The notes beneath the pieces are model-generated. The model saw only the letters and a program-made list of their open reading frames with translations. It made no database searches and was not told the DNA's origin. A stretch of DNA of 64,000 nt from Duganella flavida (GTDB lineage: Bacteria; Pseudomonadota; Gammaproteobacteria; Burkholderiales; Burkholderiaceae_D): NCBI RefSeq assembly GCF_009857445.1, contig NZ_WWCN01000011.1, positions 62,001-126,000 on the forward strand, read 5' to 3'. Shown piece after piece: positions 17,933-26,704 of this stretch. The translations under genes were made by a program, and so were the position numbers. The stretch's first letter is position 1. Every line of letters starts with the position of its first letter.

Positions 17933-18556
17933 ATGAAAACCGCCCGTCTGATTCAAGCTGTCGCCATCGCTGCTTTGTTCGCTACCGGCGCAGCTTCGGC
18001 TGCTACCAATCTCATCACCAATGGTGATTTCGAGAGCTATTCGGTCTACGTGCCGAACGGTGGCTACACCATGGTGGGTGCAGGTTCGAGCGCCATCACC
18101 GGCTGGATCGTCGGCGGCGTGTCGGTGGACCTGATCAAGAATAGCTACGGTTCGGTTGGCGCCAACAGCACCAGCGTGGACATGCTGGGCACCCCAGGTC
18201 CTGGCGTGTTGTCGCAGTCGTTTAACTACGCCGCCAACACTACTTACAACCTGTCGTTTGATGTGAGCCGCAACCCTAACGGCAGCTACACCGCCGTGCA
18301 AGTGGATGTGAACGGCGTCAGCAACCTGTACGTGGGCACCAGCACCCCAACCACCTACAGCTTCTCGTTCACCACCGGCGCGACCGGCGGTTCGGAACTG
18401 CTGAAATTCAGCAGCGTTGGTGGCGACGGCTACTCGGGCGCAGTGCTGGACAACGTCAAGCTGACCGCCGCCGTGCCAGAACCAGAAACCTACGCCATGA
18501 TGCTGGCTGGCCTGGGTCTGGTAGGCTTCGCAGCCCGCCGCAAAAAACAGGCTTAA
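17933..18556 (+). CDS. PEP-CTERM sorted exported protein, choice-of-anchor type
   Basis: This 207-residue exported protein has a signal peptide (about residues 1-23, ASA cleavage) and, at the C terminus, a PEP-CTERM signal: VPEPETYAMML, a hydrophobic helix and the basic end RRKKQA. Such proteins are processed by exosortase (EpsH/XrtA type) and are linked to extracellular matrix in many betaproteobacteria. The mature part begins NLITNGDFE, the start of the choice-of-anchor C/DUF642-like galactose-binding fold. No exosortase gene is in the window. The 3' end overlaps the convergent FHA gene by four bases. Confidence 0.9.
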   Translation: MKTARLIQAVAIAALFATGAASAATNLITNGDFESYSVYVPNGGYTMVGAGSSAITGWIVGGVSVDLIKNSYGSVGANSTSVDMLGTPGPGVLSQSFNYAANTTYNLSFDVSRNPNGSYTAVQVDVNGVSNLYVGTSTPTTYSFSFTTGATGGSELLKFSSVGGDGYSGAVLDNVKLTAAVPEPETYAMMLAGLGLVGFAARRKKQA

Positions 18557-19551
18557 TCAGTCGCGCTGTCCTCGTCCTCGTCCTCTGTGTCGGGGACGCC
18601 GTTTTTCACGGATTCGCTGCGGGCGACATCGAGCGCAGTCTTCAATTTTCCAGCGTTGGCCATGAACTGGTCGACACTGCGATTCTCACTATGCCGTACT
18701 TCCGGCGGCAGCAATACCGACATATAGAGTTCATCGGCCGCACGGCCTGTGCTTTGCAAGTTGGCCATTACCATCAGTCCTGAACCTGCCAGCAGCATCA
18801 CAGTCGCCGTGATCAGGAAACGGCGTGGATGATGCGGTTTGATCGTCAGCAGGTGGAAGAACACCATGCCGCAGGCGATCGCCAGCGTGACCAGGTTGCC
18901 GTAGCGTGTCAGCGATTCGGCCGACCAGGCATAGGCCAGCACCGAACTGGCCGCACGCCACAAGCCTACCGTCGCCAGCGCACTGCCCAAGATGAACAGG
19001 TGCCGCCCCATGCGCGCGTGACTGCCAAATAAACGGTTCGCCAGCGCCCACACACCAGTCCACAGCAAGCCTGCCGCAAGGCTGGAGGCCAGCACCAGTA
19101 GGTAGCGGATCAAAGCAAACGGCTCGACGTCGGACAGCCAGGTTTCCAGGCAGGTGAACACCGCAATCAGCAGCAGCCCAATGGTGGCGGGCGTTGCGCC
19201 TTCCCAGCCGTGCATGGTGGTGTCGGCGATTTCCGCCGCGACCGGGAAATCGTAAGGCCGCACGCGCAGCCGCGTATGGCCGAGGCGCACCACGGTGTTG
19301 CCGTCCAGCGTGACGATGTTTTGTCGGCGGCCCTTGTAGACCGTGCCGTTCTTGCTGCCGAGGTCGCGCAGCACCACTTGATTGTGATCGTCCGTTTCAA
19401 CGATGGCGTGGCTGGCCGCGCTGTGCGCATCATCGAGGATGATCTCGTTATCGTAGCTGCGGCCGATGCGGATCGGCAGCTGCGCCACTTTGTGCCGGTG
19501 CAGCACGTCGCCATTGCGGGCCAGGATTTCGATGAAGTAGGGAGCTTTCAT
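18553..19551 (-). CDS. FHA-domain membrane protein
   Basis: This 332-residue protein has an N-terminal forkhead-associated domain (about residues 5-100) with the phosphothreonine-binding residues in place: GRS at 30-32, S44/H48 and KNG at 67-69. About five transmembrane helices follow (residues 120-260) and then an acidic cytoplasmic or periplasmic tail (EDEDED). FHA domains bind phosphothreonine peptides, so a Ser/Thr kinase signal is expected, but none is encoded nearby. The start overlaps by four bases the end of the serine protease gene upstream, which implies a joint function. The arrangement resembles no standard operon I know. Confidence 0.88.
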   Translation of the reverse strand: MKAPYFIEILARNGDVLHRHKVAQLPIRIGRSYDNEIILDDAHSAASHAIVETDDHNQVVLRDLGSKNGTVYKGRRQNIVTLDGNTVVRLGHTRLRVRPYDFPVAAEIADTTMHGWEGATPATIGLLLIAVFTCLETWLSDVEPFALIRYLLVLASSLAAGLLWTGVWALANRLFGSHARMGRHLFILGSALATVGLWRAASSVLAYAWSAESLTRYGNLVTLAIACGMVFFHLLTIKPHHPRRFLITATVMLLAGSGLMVMANLQSTGRAADELYMSVLLPPEVRHSENRSVDQFMANAGKLKTALDVARSESVKNGVPDTEDEDEDSATD

Positions 19552-20918
19552 TTCCCGCCTCCTTTCTTCGGCGCCAGCGACAGCGAATCGAGGAACACGC
19601 GCGACAGGCGCAAGCCGTTTTCATACGACACGCCGCGCGCATCCAGCCGGCTCTGGAGGCTCATCATGCCTTGGTCGGTGCTGGCGGTCAGCAGCGCGAA
19701 GTCGTACAGACCGGCGAACTTGCGGTAGGCGCGCACGCACAGCACGGCGCGCAGCGGCAGGTCTTTGTTCTTCACAAAATCTTCGGTGCAGTTAGGACCG
19801 GTCATGCGCGCATCCTTGTTGCTGCCGAAGTGTTCGTTCTTGAAGGAGGCGGTGGCCAGTTGCGCAAAGCGCAGCTTGTCGAGGCTGGTGCTGCGCAAGA
19901 ATTGATGGCGGATGCTGACCTGCCCGGTTTGCAGCGAGCCGCTGACGAAGATTGCGGATTCCATCGCGCAGCTGGCGTCGTCCACCGTGAACGGCTTGTC
20001 GGCCTTGACGTTGGAGCGCCCCCAGCAGCGCATCTGTTCGGACTCGCGCACCGGCACCTGATACGGCCCCATCGGCTTCAGGCTCAACGGACTGGCCAGC
20101 AGCTGGTTGACCATTGCGGTCTGGTGCTTGAGCAGCTGGCTAGCCACCACGGCGGTGAAGTCGGTCGGCGCTTTCTCTTGTGCTTCGACTTTTTTCAGCA
20201 AGTCCTGCGCGTAACGGGCCGGCACCAGGAAGCTGACCAGTTCGCCATCGAGGCGCTTGGAGACGTTGATGCCGGCCACCGAGCCATCGGCCGTTACGCT
20301 CGGTCCGCCGCTCATGCCGGAGTTGATCGGGCCGGTGAACATCAGCTGGTCGTAGAAGCTGCGCGCGATCACGCCGTTGTAGGCGCCTTCGGAAATCGCA
20401 AAGCCGAGGTCGAGCGGATTGCCCATTGAGTACAGGTATTGGCCTTGGGCCAGGCGCGCCAGCTGCTCGGGCATCTTGAAGAAGCCGGTACCGTTGCGGC
20501 TCACGCGCAGCACGGCCAGGTCATGCAGCACATCGACCGCCAGCAGTTCGACATTGCCGCGCTGGCCGCTGGTGTCGATCCATTCGCCGACGTAGGTGGC
20601 AGGGTCGAGCGCGAATTGCGATACCACGTGGTAGTTGGTGACGACCAGATTGCTGGTGCCGATCAAAAAGCCGGAGCCGACCGAGGATTGCGTGCGGCCG
20701 CTTTTCAGCAGTGAGCGTACTTGCAGGATGTCGTTCTTGGCGGAGGCATACAGATGCTGGGCCGCGCTGGAGGGCGGCGGCAGCGGGGCGGTCTCGCTAC
20801 CGGCTGCGTCGGCTGACGCGGCCGGCGGCTGGGCTGCGGGAGGAGTCGGGGCGGCCAGCGCGATGCCGGCGTAGCCCCAGGTCAATGCAAGTAGTGCGGC
20901 GAGCTTGATGACTTTCAT
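19548..20918 (-). CDS. Exported trypsin-like (S1) serine protease
   Basis: This 456-residue protein has a signal peptide (about residues 1-22), a Pro/Ala-rich linker (23-52) and a chymotrypsin-fold domain with a complete triad: His97 (TNYHVV), Asp133 (LHDLAVL) and Ser203 (GMSGGP). The C-terminal 200 residues have no recognised domain (no PDZ is seen) and contain several cysteines. It acts in the periplasm or outside. It lies 15 bases after ribA, with AAGGA before its ATG, and overlaps the FHA gene by four bases. The latter suggests that a membrane FHA sensor and this protease work together; that link is inference. Confidence 0.88.
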   Translation of the reverse strand: MKVIKLAALLALTWGYAGIALAAPTPPAAQPPAASADAAGSETAPLPPPSSAAQHLYASAKNDILQVRSLLKSGRTQSSVGSGFLIGTSNLVVTNYHVVSQFALDPATYVGEWIDTSGQRGNVELLAVDVLHDLAVLRVSRNGTGFFKMPEQLARLAQGQYLYSMGNPLDLGFAISEGAYNGVIARSFYDQLMFTGPINSGMSGGPSVTADGSVAGINVSKRLDGELVSFLVPARYAQDLLKKVEAQEKAPTDFTAVVASQLLKHQTAMVNQLLASPLSLKPMGPYQVPVRESEQMRCWGRSNVKADKPFTVDDASCAMESAIFVSGSLQTGQVSIRHQFLRSTSLDKLRFAQLATASFKNEHFGSNKDARMTGPNCTEDFVKNKDLPLRAVLCVRAYRKFAGLYDFALLTASTDQGMMSLQSRLDARGVSYENGLRLSRVFLDSLSLAPKKGGGK

Positions 20919-20933
20919 GCAGTCCTTAAAACG

Positions 20934-21572
20934 TTACAGCGCGCCATCCTCCACCGGCGCCGGCGTCAGCGGCGTCATCATGTGGCCCAGCTTGGCGGCC
21001 TTGGTATCCAGATAGTATTGGTTGAAGGCGTTGCGGTTGACTAGCAGGGGGACCCGCTCGGCCACTTCCACACCCAGTTTGGTCATGGCATCGATCTTAC
21101 GCGGATTATTGGTCATCAGGCGTAAGCTTTTCACGCCGAATTGTTCCAGCATCGGTTTCACCAGGCCATAGGTGCGCTGGTCGGGCTTGAAGCCCAGCTG
21201 TTCGTTGGCTTGTACCGTGTCGGCGCCGGCTTCCTGCAGGCGATAGGCGCGGATTTTGTTCAGCAGGCCGATGCCGCGGCCTTCCTGGCGCAGATACAGC
21301 AGCACGCCGCGGCCTTCGTCGGCGATTTTCTTCAGCGCGCCTTCCAGCTGGGCGCCGCAGTCGCAGCGCTGCGAGAACAGCACGTCGCCGGTCAGGCACT
21401 CGGAGTGCACGCGCGCCAGCACCGGCGCGCCGTTGCCGATATCGCCCAGCACCATGGCCAGGTGTTCCTTGCCCGTGGCCGGTTCCACGAAGGCGTGCAG
21501 GGTGAACTGGGCCCACGGGGTTGGCAGGGCGCAGGAGGTGACGTAATTCACTTCGTCTTGGGACTGCGACAT
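20934..21572 (-). CDS. ribA: GTP cyclohydrolase II
   Basis: RibA opens GTP to 2,5-diamino-6-ribosylamino-pyrimidinone 5'-phosphate, the first step of riboflavin synthesis. The 212-residue protein shows the zinc ligands Cys59, Cys70 and Cys72 ([17 protein letters not shown]), then [10 protein letters not shown] and the catalytic DQRTYG region. The ATG at 21572 is preferred: a longer reading frame to 21650 would run through the intrinsic terminator of the pirin gene and has no homologous N terminus. No FMN riboswitch was seen upstream. It probably shares a transcript with the protease and FHA genes downstream (15-base gap). Confidence 0.95.
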   Translation of the reverse strand: MSQSQDEVNYVTSCALPTPWAQFTLHAFVEPATGKEHLAMVLGDIGNGAPVLARVHSECLTGDVLFSQRCDCGAQLEGALKKIADEGRGVLLYLRQEGRGIGLLNKIRAYRLQEAGADTVQANEQLGFKPDQRTYGLVKPMLEQFGVKSLRLMTNNPRKIDAMTKLGVEVAERVPLLVNRNAFNQYYLDTKAAKLGHMMTPLTPAPVEDGAL

Positions 21573-21603
21573 GGTTTTGCTCTTTATTCTGTTCTGATCA
21601 AGT

Positions 21604-21644
21604 AAAAAAGGTGCGCCGGGCTGTTCCAACAGACCCGGCGCACC
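21604..21644 (-). terminator. Rho-independent terminator of the pirin gene
   Basis: An 11-bp perfect stem (21610-21620 with 21634-21644) continues with an inner CTGTT/AACAG stem after a one-base bulge. On the reverse strand it is followed by six T residues (21609-21604). It lies 28 bases after the pirin stop and ahead of ribA, separating the two transcription units. Confidence 0.92.
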
Positions 21645-21671
21645 CTTCATGATACCAAAAACGGAAGAAAC

Positions 21672-22373
21672 TTATTTCGGCAAGTCAAATACCAGTACTT
21701 CCGCCGCTTTGGCTTGTTCCAGCGTAACCAGCGCTTCGTCGGTGATCTTGAGTGCATCGCCGGCGTTCAGAGCCACGCCGTTGACCGTCACATCGCCACG
21801 GATTACGTGGACATACGACTGGCGACCGGCTTTCAGCTCATGCTTCAGGCTATCGCCCGAGGTCATGATGGTGGCGTAGATGGCGGCATCCTGATGGATC
21901 AGCACCGAGCCTTCGCGGCCGTCGTTCGAGGCGATCAGGGCCAGCTTGCCCAGTTTGCTCTCCGGCGTGAAGTTTTTCTCTTCATAGCTCGGTGGGATGC
22001 CGACCTGGTTCGGTTGAATCCAGATCTGCAGGAAGTGCACCAGTTCGCTACGATCACCGTTGTACTCGCTGTGACGCACGCCGGTGCCGGCGCTCATGCG
22101 CTGGACGTCGCCGTAGTGCAGCACCGAGCCGGTACCCATGCTGTCCTTGTGCTCCAGCGCGCCGCTCAGCACGTAGGAGATGATTTCCATATCCCGGTGG
22201 CCGTGGGTGCCGAAGCCTTGGCCGCCCTGGACTTTGTCTTCGTTGATCACCAGCAGCGGGCCGAAGCCGACGTGTTCAGGGTCATGGTAGTGTCCGAACG
22301 AGAAGCTGTGTTTGGAATCCAGCCAGCCGTGGTTAGCTTTGCCGCGCGATTCAGATTTACGTACTTGCAACAT
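21672..22373 (-). CDS. Pirin family protein (YhhW/quercetinase-like)
   Basis: This 233-residue cytoplasmic protein has two cupin domains. The N-terminal cupin carries the pirin metal site: HGWLDSKHSFSFG, then GTHGHRDMEIISYVLSG with His-x-His and Glu, and GVRHSEYN. YhhW-type pirins bind iron and some act as quercetin 2,3-dioxygenases; the physiological substrate is usually unknown. AGGAG precedes the ATG. It is divergent from a LysR regulator, a frequent arrangement for pirins, and ends at a strong terminator. Confidence 0.93.
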   Translation of the reverse strand: MLQVRKSESRGKANHGWLDSKHSFSFGHYHDPEHVGFGPLLVINEDKVQGGQGFGTHGHRDMEIISYVLSGALEHKDSMGTGSVLHYGDVQRMSAGTGVRHSEYNGDRSELVHFLQIWIQPNQVGIPPSYEEKNFTPESKLGKLALIASNDGREGSVLIHQDAAIYATIMTSGDSLKHELKAGRQSYVHVIRGDVTVNGVALNAGDALKITDEALVTLEQAKAAEVLVFDLPK

Positions 22374-22431
22374 GGTGGGCTCCTTTAATGTGCGATAATT
22401 TTGAAAGCGATGGACACATTGTAGACCCGCA

Positions 22432-22453
22432 TTTCCGAATAAAAAAACGGAAA
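22432..22453. promoter_or_regulatory. Candidate LysR operator between pirin and lysR
   Basis: TTTCCG (22432-22437), ten A/T bases and CGGAAA (22448-22453) form a perfect interrupted palindrome that fits the T-N11-A layout of LysR-family sites. It lies 58 bases from the pirin start and 29 bases before the lysR start. A second small palindrome, TCGAAA-A-TTTCGA, abuts the lysR start codon. Binding is inference. Confidence 0.5.
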
Positions 22454-22482
22454 ATTTACCCCTCTACTATCGAAAATTTCGA

Positions 22483-23400
22483 ATGCTTAGACTCAGCCTG
22501 GAAGCCCTGCAAATCGTGGACGCCATCGACCGGCGCGGCTCATTCTCGGCCGCCGGCAAGGAATTGCACCGCGTGCCGTCGACGATTTCCTACACCGTCA
22601 GCAAGCTGGAAGACGACCTTGGCGTGCAAGTTTTCGAACGCAACGGCCCGCGCGTCGAGCTGACCAAGGCTGGCGCCGAATTGCTGAAAGAGGGACGCTA
22701 CCTGCTGAAGGCTGCGCTAGATCTGGAGCACCGCGTGCGCCGGGTAGCGTCCGGTTGGGAAACCGAGCTGGCGGTGGCGATGGATTCCATGTTCTCGCCG
22801 TGCATGTTCCATGACGACGTGCCGGCTTTTTACGAGGTGGCCAAGCAAACCCGGCTGCGCATCGTGCAGGAAGCGCTGTCCGGCACCTGGGAAGCTTTGC
22901 TGGAACGCCGCGCCGACCTGCTGGTGGGCGCCGCCGGCGATGGCCCGGCCGGCGGCGGCTATGTGTCCGAGCCGATCGGCAAGATCAACTTCGTGTTTGC
23001 GGTGGCGCCTTCGCACCCGTTGGCGGCGGTGGAGGGGACGCTGGGCAGGACGCATTTGCAACACCATCGCGCCATCAGCGTGGCCGACTCGGCGCGCCAG
23101 ATGGCGCCGCGCACGGTTGGTTTGTTGCTCGGCCAAGACACGCTGACCGTACCCGACATGAAGACCAAATACCAGTACCAGCTGGCCGGCATGGGCTTCG
23201 GCTTCCTGCCCGAACCCTGCGCGCGCGCCGCCATTGCTGCGGGTCTGCTGGTCGAGAAGCAAGTGGACGAGCCGAAACCCGCCGAGACCTTCTACCTGGC
23301 CTGGCGCAGCGGCGAAAACGGCGCAGCGCTGAACTGGTGGCTGAACCGCATGCGCCAGCCTGGCTTGTTCGAGCGACTGGTCAGTCACCTACCATCATAA
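22483..23400 (+). CDS. LysR family transcriptional regulator
   Basis: This 305-residue protein has an N-terminal winged helix-turn-helix (about residues 1-62: LEALQIVDAIDRRGSFSAAGKELHRVPSTISYTVSKLEDDLGVQVFER), which is the LysR signature, followed by a substrate-binding-protein-like effector domain. It resembles the group of LysR proteins that sit divergently beside pirin genes and activate them. There is no evident Shine-Dalgarno before the ATG; the sequence there is a small palindrome (22470-22482), so translation may be weak or leaderless. Confidence 0.9.
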   Translation: MLRLSLEALQIVDAIDRRGSFSAAGKELHRVPSTISYTVSKLEDDLGVQVFERNGPRVELTKAGAELLKEGRYLLKAALDLEHRVRRVASGWETELAVAMDSMFSPCMFHDDVPAFYEVAKQTRLRIVQEALSGTWEALLERRADLLVGAAGDGPAGGGYVSEPIGKINFVFAVAPSHPLAAVEGTLGRTHLQHHRAISVADSARQMAPRTVGLLLGQDTLTVPDMKTKYQYQLAGMGFGFLPEPCARAAIAAGLLVEKQVDEPKPAETFYLAWRSGENGAALNWWLNRMRQPGLFERLVSHLPS

Positions 23401-23469
23401 TATTGACTAAAGCCAATAATTTCGGAGTACCATAGCAGGATAATCGACCGTCTCCCGTTGGAATTTTTC

Positions 23470-24456
23470 ATGACCGTATCGACCGCCATGCCGCCCGTGT
23501 TCCTGCATCCTCTGGCCGACCGCAACGGCAGTCCGGCGGCATTGCTGTTTGATGCGTCGCGCCTGCCTGCTGGCGCGGCTGAGTTGCCCGTCGCGCTGCT
23601 GGAAGAGCTGGCGGCGGGCAGCATGAATTGCTTCTACCGCGCGGGTACCTCGCAGGAACTGAATGCGGCCTTGGCACAAGCCGGCTGGAAGGTGCTGATG
23701 GCCGACAAAGTCCAGCAGGCCGATGCCGCGCTGCCCAAGGACTTGCCGCCAGCGGTGCAGTGGATCGAAGGTGAATGGTTCCTCGCGCTGCCTGCCAAAC
23801 CAGTCGGCACGCAAGCGGCCTCGCGCGCGCTGGCGCTGCAGCTGGTGCAGCTGGTCTCCGCCGATGCCGATACCCACGAAATCGAAGCGCTGCTGCGGCA
23901 AGACCCCACACTGTCCTATCACCTGCTGCGGCTGGTGAATTCGCTGGGCATGGGCACTGGCCGCCGCGTTACCAGTTTTTCGCAAGCCATTTTGATCCTC
24001 GGTCGCTCGCAGTTGCGACGCTGGCTGAACCTGATGCTGTTCTCGTCGCGTGAAGGCGACCAGCGCTCGGCTATGCTGCTGTCGCGCGTGGCGGTGCGGG
24101 CGCGGGCGATGGAGCTGCTGTCCAAAGCCTGCGGCGAGGACAAGCATCACCAGGAGCAAGCCTTCATGGTCGGCATGTTCTCGCTGCTGGGGGTGTTGTT
24201 CGGCATGCCGCTGGAGGAGGTGCTGAAGCCGCTTACCATCAGCGAGTCGGTGCAGCAGGCCCTGCTCTCGCATGAAGGCGAACTGGGCCAGCTGCTGTGC
24301 GTGGTTGAATCAGCCGAGCACGAGCACTACGAAGCGCTGGCCGCCTGCCTGGGGGCGCTGCAAGTTGATATCGCCACCTTCAACCGCATCGTCGTCGACG
24401 CCAATTTGTGGATGCAGAGCGTGGCGGCGGGCAAAACTGGAAGCCCCCATGCGTGA
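23470..24456 (+). CDS. HDOD domain signalling protein
   Basis: This 328-residue cytoplasmic protein has an HDOD domain at about residues 115-310 (EIEALLRQDPTLSYHLLRLVNS, SFSQAILILGRSQLRRWL), a helical output module related to HD phosphohydrolases but without their metal residues. The N-terminal ~100 residues look like a degenerate EAL-type fragment, as in YuxH-like EAL-HDOD proteins, and keep no EAL active site. The ATG at 23470 is preferred over a TTG at 23458. Its 3' end overlaps the next gene by eight bases, which couples it to a c-di-GMP enzyme. Confidence 0.82.
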   Translation: MTVSTAMPPVFLHPLADRNGSPAALLFDASRLPAGAAELPVALLEELAAGSMNCFYRAGTSQELNAALAQAGWKVLMADKVQQADAALPKDLPPAVQWIEGEWFLALPAKPVGTQAASRALALQLVQLVSADADTHEIEALLRQDPTLSYHLLRLVNSLGMGTGRRVTSFSQAILILGRSQLRRWLNLMLFSSREGDQRSAMLLSRVAVRARAMELLSKACGEDKHHQEQAFMVGMFSLLGVLFGMPLEEVLKPLTISESVQQALLSHEGELGQLLCVVESAEHEHYEALAACLGALQVDIATFNRIVVDANLWMQSVAAGKTGSPHA

Positions 24457-26605
24457 TGCCATCGAGCGTTGTCTTGCCCTGAGCCGCCAAGCCCGGAGTG
24501 AACAAGGCGACGCGCTGGCACAGACATTAACCGCACTCGATGCGGCACTCAAGGAAGCACAATCAACCTTACGTCCGGCCGATATGGCGGCACGGGACAC
24601 CACACTGGCACTGGACCTCACCGGCTACGTCACCGCCTGGAGCGATGGCGCGGAGCAGATGTTTGGCTACACCTCGGCTGAGGTGATCGGCCAGCATGTG
24701 CTATTCCTGTACGCGGAAGACGATGACGACGGCAATATCGCCGAGCTGTTCTTCGAGCACAATCCTGGCGATGCGGCAGCGCGCACCGAGGTGCGGCGGC
24801 GCAAGAAGAGCGGTGAAATCATCTGGGTCCATCTCGACATCGAACTGCGCCACGAAGATGGCGAGCCAGCCGGCATGCTGGTGCGGCTGTCGCAAGCCAA
24901 CCAGGCCTTGTCGGATATGGACAAGGTCAACCTGCATGCCCGCATCATCGAAGACAGCGAGCAGGGCGTGCTGATCACTGATGCGCATGAACGCATCGTC
25001 TCCATCAATTCCTCCTTCACCCGCATCACCGGCTACACGCCGGCCGAATCGATCGGCAAGACGCCGGACCTGCTGCGCTCCGGCGTGCACGATGCCGACT
25101 TCCGCGCCAAGGTGCGCGAGGCCATGCAGGGCGGCGGGCCGTGGCGCGGCGAGATTATCGGCAAGCGCAAGAACGGTGAGATGTTCCCGCAATCGGTGAC
25201 TATCAGCGCGGTGCGCGACCAGAACGGCAAGATCAGCCACACGTTCTCGCTGTTCTCCGACATCAGCGTGCACAAGGATGCCGAAGCGCGCATGCAGCGC
25301 ATGGCCAACTACGATCCGCTGACCGGCTTGCCCAACTTGTGCCTGCTGACCCAGCTGGTCGGACAGGCGCTGGCCGAGACCAAGCGTTCGGGCGAGCAGG
25401 GCGCCTTGATGGTGATTGAAATTACCCGCATCGGCGCCATCAGCGATACGCTGGGCCATGAAATCGGCAACGAGCTGCTGTGCGAAATCGGCCGCATCTT
25501 CCGCGGTTCGCTGCGCGAGGCCGACGTGCTGGCACGGCTGGACGGCCACCGTTTCGCCATCGCGCTGCTGCATGTGGAGAAGCGCGAACACGCAGGCATC
25601 GTCGCCAAGAAGCTGTTGGGCGCGCTGGCCGCGCCGATTGCGATTGCCTCGCACAGCTTGCAGGTGGGCGCGCACATCGGCATCACTTCGTACAGCGAGG
25701 ACGGCCTCGACGTGCCGACCCTGATACGCTGTGCCGACGTGGCGGTGGCTAAGGCGGCGCAAAGCATCGAGTCCAACTTCCTGTTCTACAGCGAAGAGAT
25801 GAACCAGCGCGCCAAGGAGCATTTGCGCATCGAGAGCGAGCTGCGGCAGGCGCTGGTGAACAACGAGCTGCAACTGTACTACCAGCCCAAGGTGAGCTTG
25901 CGCAGCGGCCGCATCGTCGGCGCCGAGGCGCTGCTGCGCTGGCGCCATCCGGTACGCGGGCTGGTGTCGCCGGGCGTGTTCATTCCGGTGGCGGAAGAGA
26001 CCGGGCTGATTCTCGACCTCGGCACCTGGGTACTGGAAGAAGCTTGCCGCCAGGTGCGCGAGTGGCGCGACACCAATATGATCACGCCGCCGATTGCGGT
26101 CAACCTGTCGGCGCGCCAGTTCGATAACGAGCTGCCCAAGCGCGTGGCGGCGGTGCTGGAAAAACATCGCGTGCAGCCGGACCAGATCAACCTCGAAATC
26201 ACGGAAAGCCTGCTGGTGCGCGGCACCGACAAGGTGATCGCCATCATGAACCAGCTGGTGGCGATGGGCATGGCGCTGGCGCTGGACGACTTCGGCACCG
26301 GCTATTCCAGCCTGGCCTACCTGAAAAAATTCCCGATCAGCACCCTCAAGATCGACCGTTCTTTCGTGATTGGTTTGCCCTACGAAGAAAATGATTGCGC
26401 CATTGCGCGGGCTATCGTGACGATGGCGCAGCAGTTGCGGCAGGAGATCGTGGCGGAAGGCGTGGAGACGGCCGAGCAAATGGCGTTCCTGCGCGAACTC
26501 GGTTGCGACCAGTTGCAAGGTTATCTGTTCAGCCAGCCGGTGCCAGCGGCGGATTTCGCGGCCATGCTGCGCGAAGGGAAGCGGTTGGCGTTCACCCCGC
26601 GCTGA
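24449..26605 (+). CDS. PAS-PAS-GGDEF-EAL protein, probable c-di-GMP phosphodiesterase
   Basis: This 718-residue protein has PAS domains at about residues 45-150 and 165-285, a GGDEF-type domain at 285-450 and an EAL domain at 460-715. The diguanylate cyclase signature is lost (the GGDEF position reads DGHRF), so synthesis is unlikely. The EAL domain is complete: EALLRW, NLSARQF, LEITES, DDFGTGYSSL, KIDRSF and EGVET are all visible. It should hydrolyse c-di-GMP to pGpG in response to the PAS signals. The ATG at 24449 lies within the HDOD gene and is chosen because upstream sequence in this frame is a shadow of that gene. Confidence 0.9.
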   Translation: MRDAIERCLALSRQARSEQGDALAQTLTALDAALKEAQSTLRPADMAARDTTLALDLTGYVTAWSDGAEQMFGYTSAEVIGQHVLFLYAEDDDDGNIAELFFEHNPGDAAARTEVRRRKKSGEIIWVHLDIELRHEDGEPAGMLVRLSQANQALSDMDKVNLHARIIEDSEQGVLITDAHERIVSINSSFTRITGYTPAESIGKTPDLLRSGVHDADFRAKVREAMQGGGPWRGEIIGKRKNGEMFPQSVTISAVRDQNGKISHTFSLFSDISVHKDAEARMQRMANYDPLTGLPNLCLLTQLVGQALAETKRSGEQGALMVIEITRIGAISDTLGHEIGNELLCEIGRIFRGSLREADVLARLDGHRFAIALLHVEKREHAGIVAKKLLGALAAPIAIASHSLQVGAHIGITSYSEDGLDVPTLIRCADVAVAKAAQSIESNFLFYSEEMNQRAKEHLRIESELRQALVNNELQLYYQPKVSLRSGRIVGAEALLRWRHPVRGLVSPGVFIPVAEETGLILDLGTWVLEEACRQVREWRDTNMITPPIAVNLSARQFDNELPKRVAAVLEKHRVQPDQINLEITESLLVRGTDKVIAIMNQLVAMGMALALDDFGTGYSSLAYLKKFPISTLKIDRSFVIGLPYEENDCAIARAIVTMAQQLRQEIVAEGVETAEQMAFLRELGCDQLQGYLFSQPVPAADFAAMLREGKRLAFTPR

Positions 26606-26657
26606 TCCTGCCTCCTGCCCAAGAGGGAGGGACCGCAGGGACATGCCGTGCTACCTT

Positions 26658-26683
26658 GGTTATTGCCGATTCCGGCAATAACC
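26658..26683 (+). other. 11-bp perfect hairpin before an exported-protein gene
   Basis: GGTTATTGCCG (26658-26668) and CGGCAATAACC (26673-26683) pair perfectly around the loop ATTC. It ends five bases before the AGGAGGAG ribosome-binding site of the gene at 26705. No T run follows, so it is either a weak terminator for the EAL gene or a leader structure or protein-binding palindrome for the next gene. Confidence 0.5.
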
Positions 26684-26704
26684 GACCAGGAGGAGTACAT
26701 CATC

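Noticed and set aside
21573-21603. Possible FMN riboswitch upstream of ribA
   Set aside because: The space between the terminator and the start is only about 30 bases, too short for the RFN aptamer, and none of its conserved blocks is seen.
21573-21650. Extended N terminus for ribA
   Set aside because: The extension would be encoded by the hairpin and T run of the pirin terminator and has no similarity to GTP cyclohydrolase II; the ATG at 21572 fits the family.
24701-26644. Reverse-strand frame of 647 codons opposite the EAL gene
   Set aside because: It is antisense to clear EAL motifs; its composition is that of a shadow frame.
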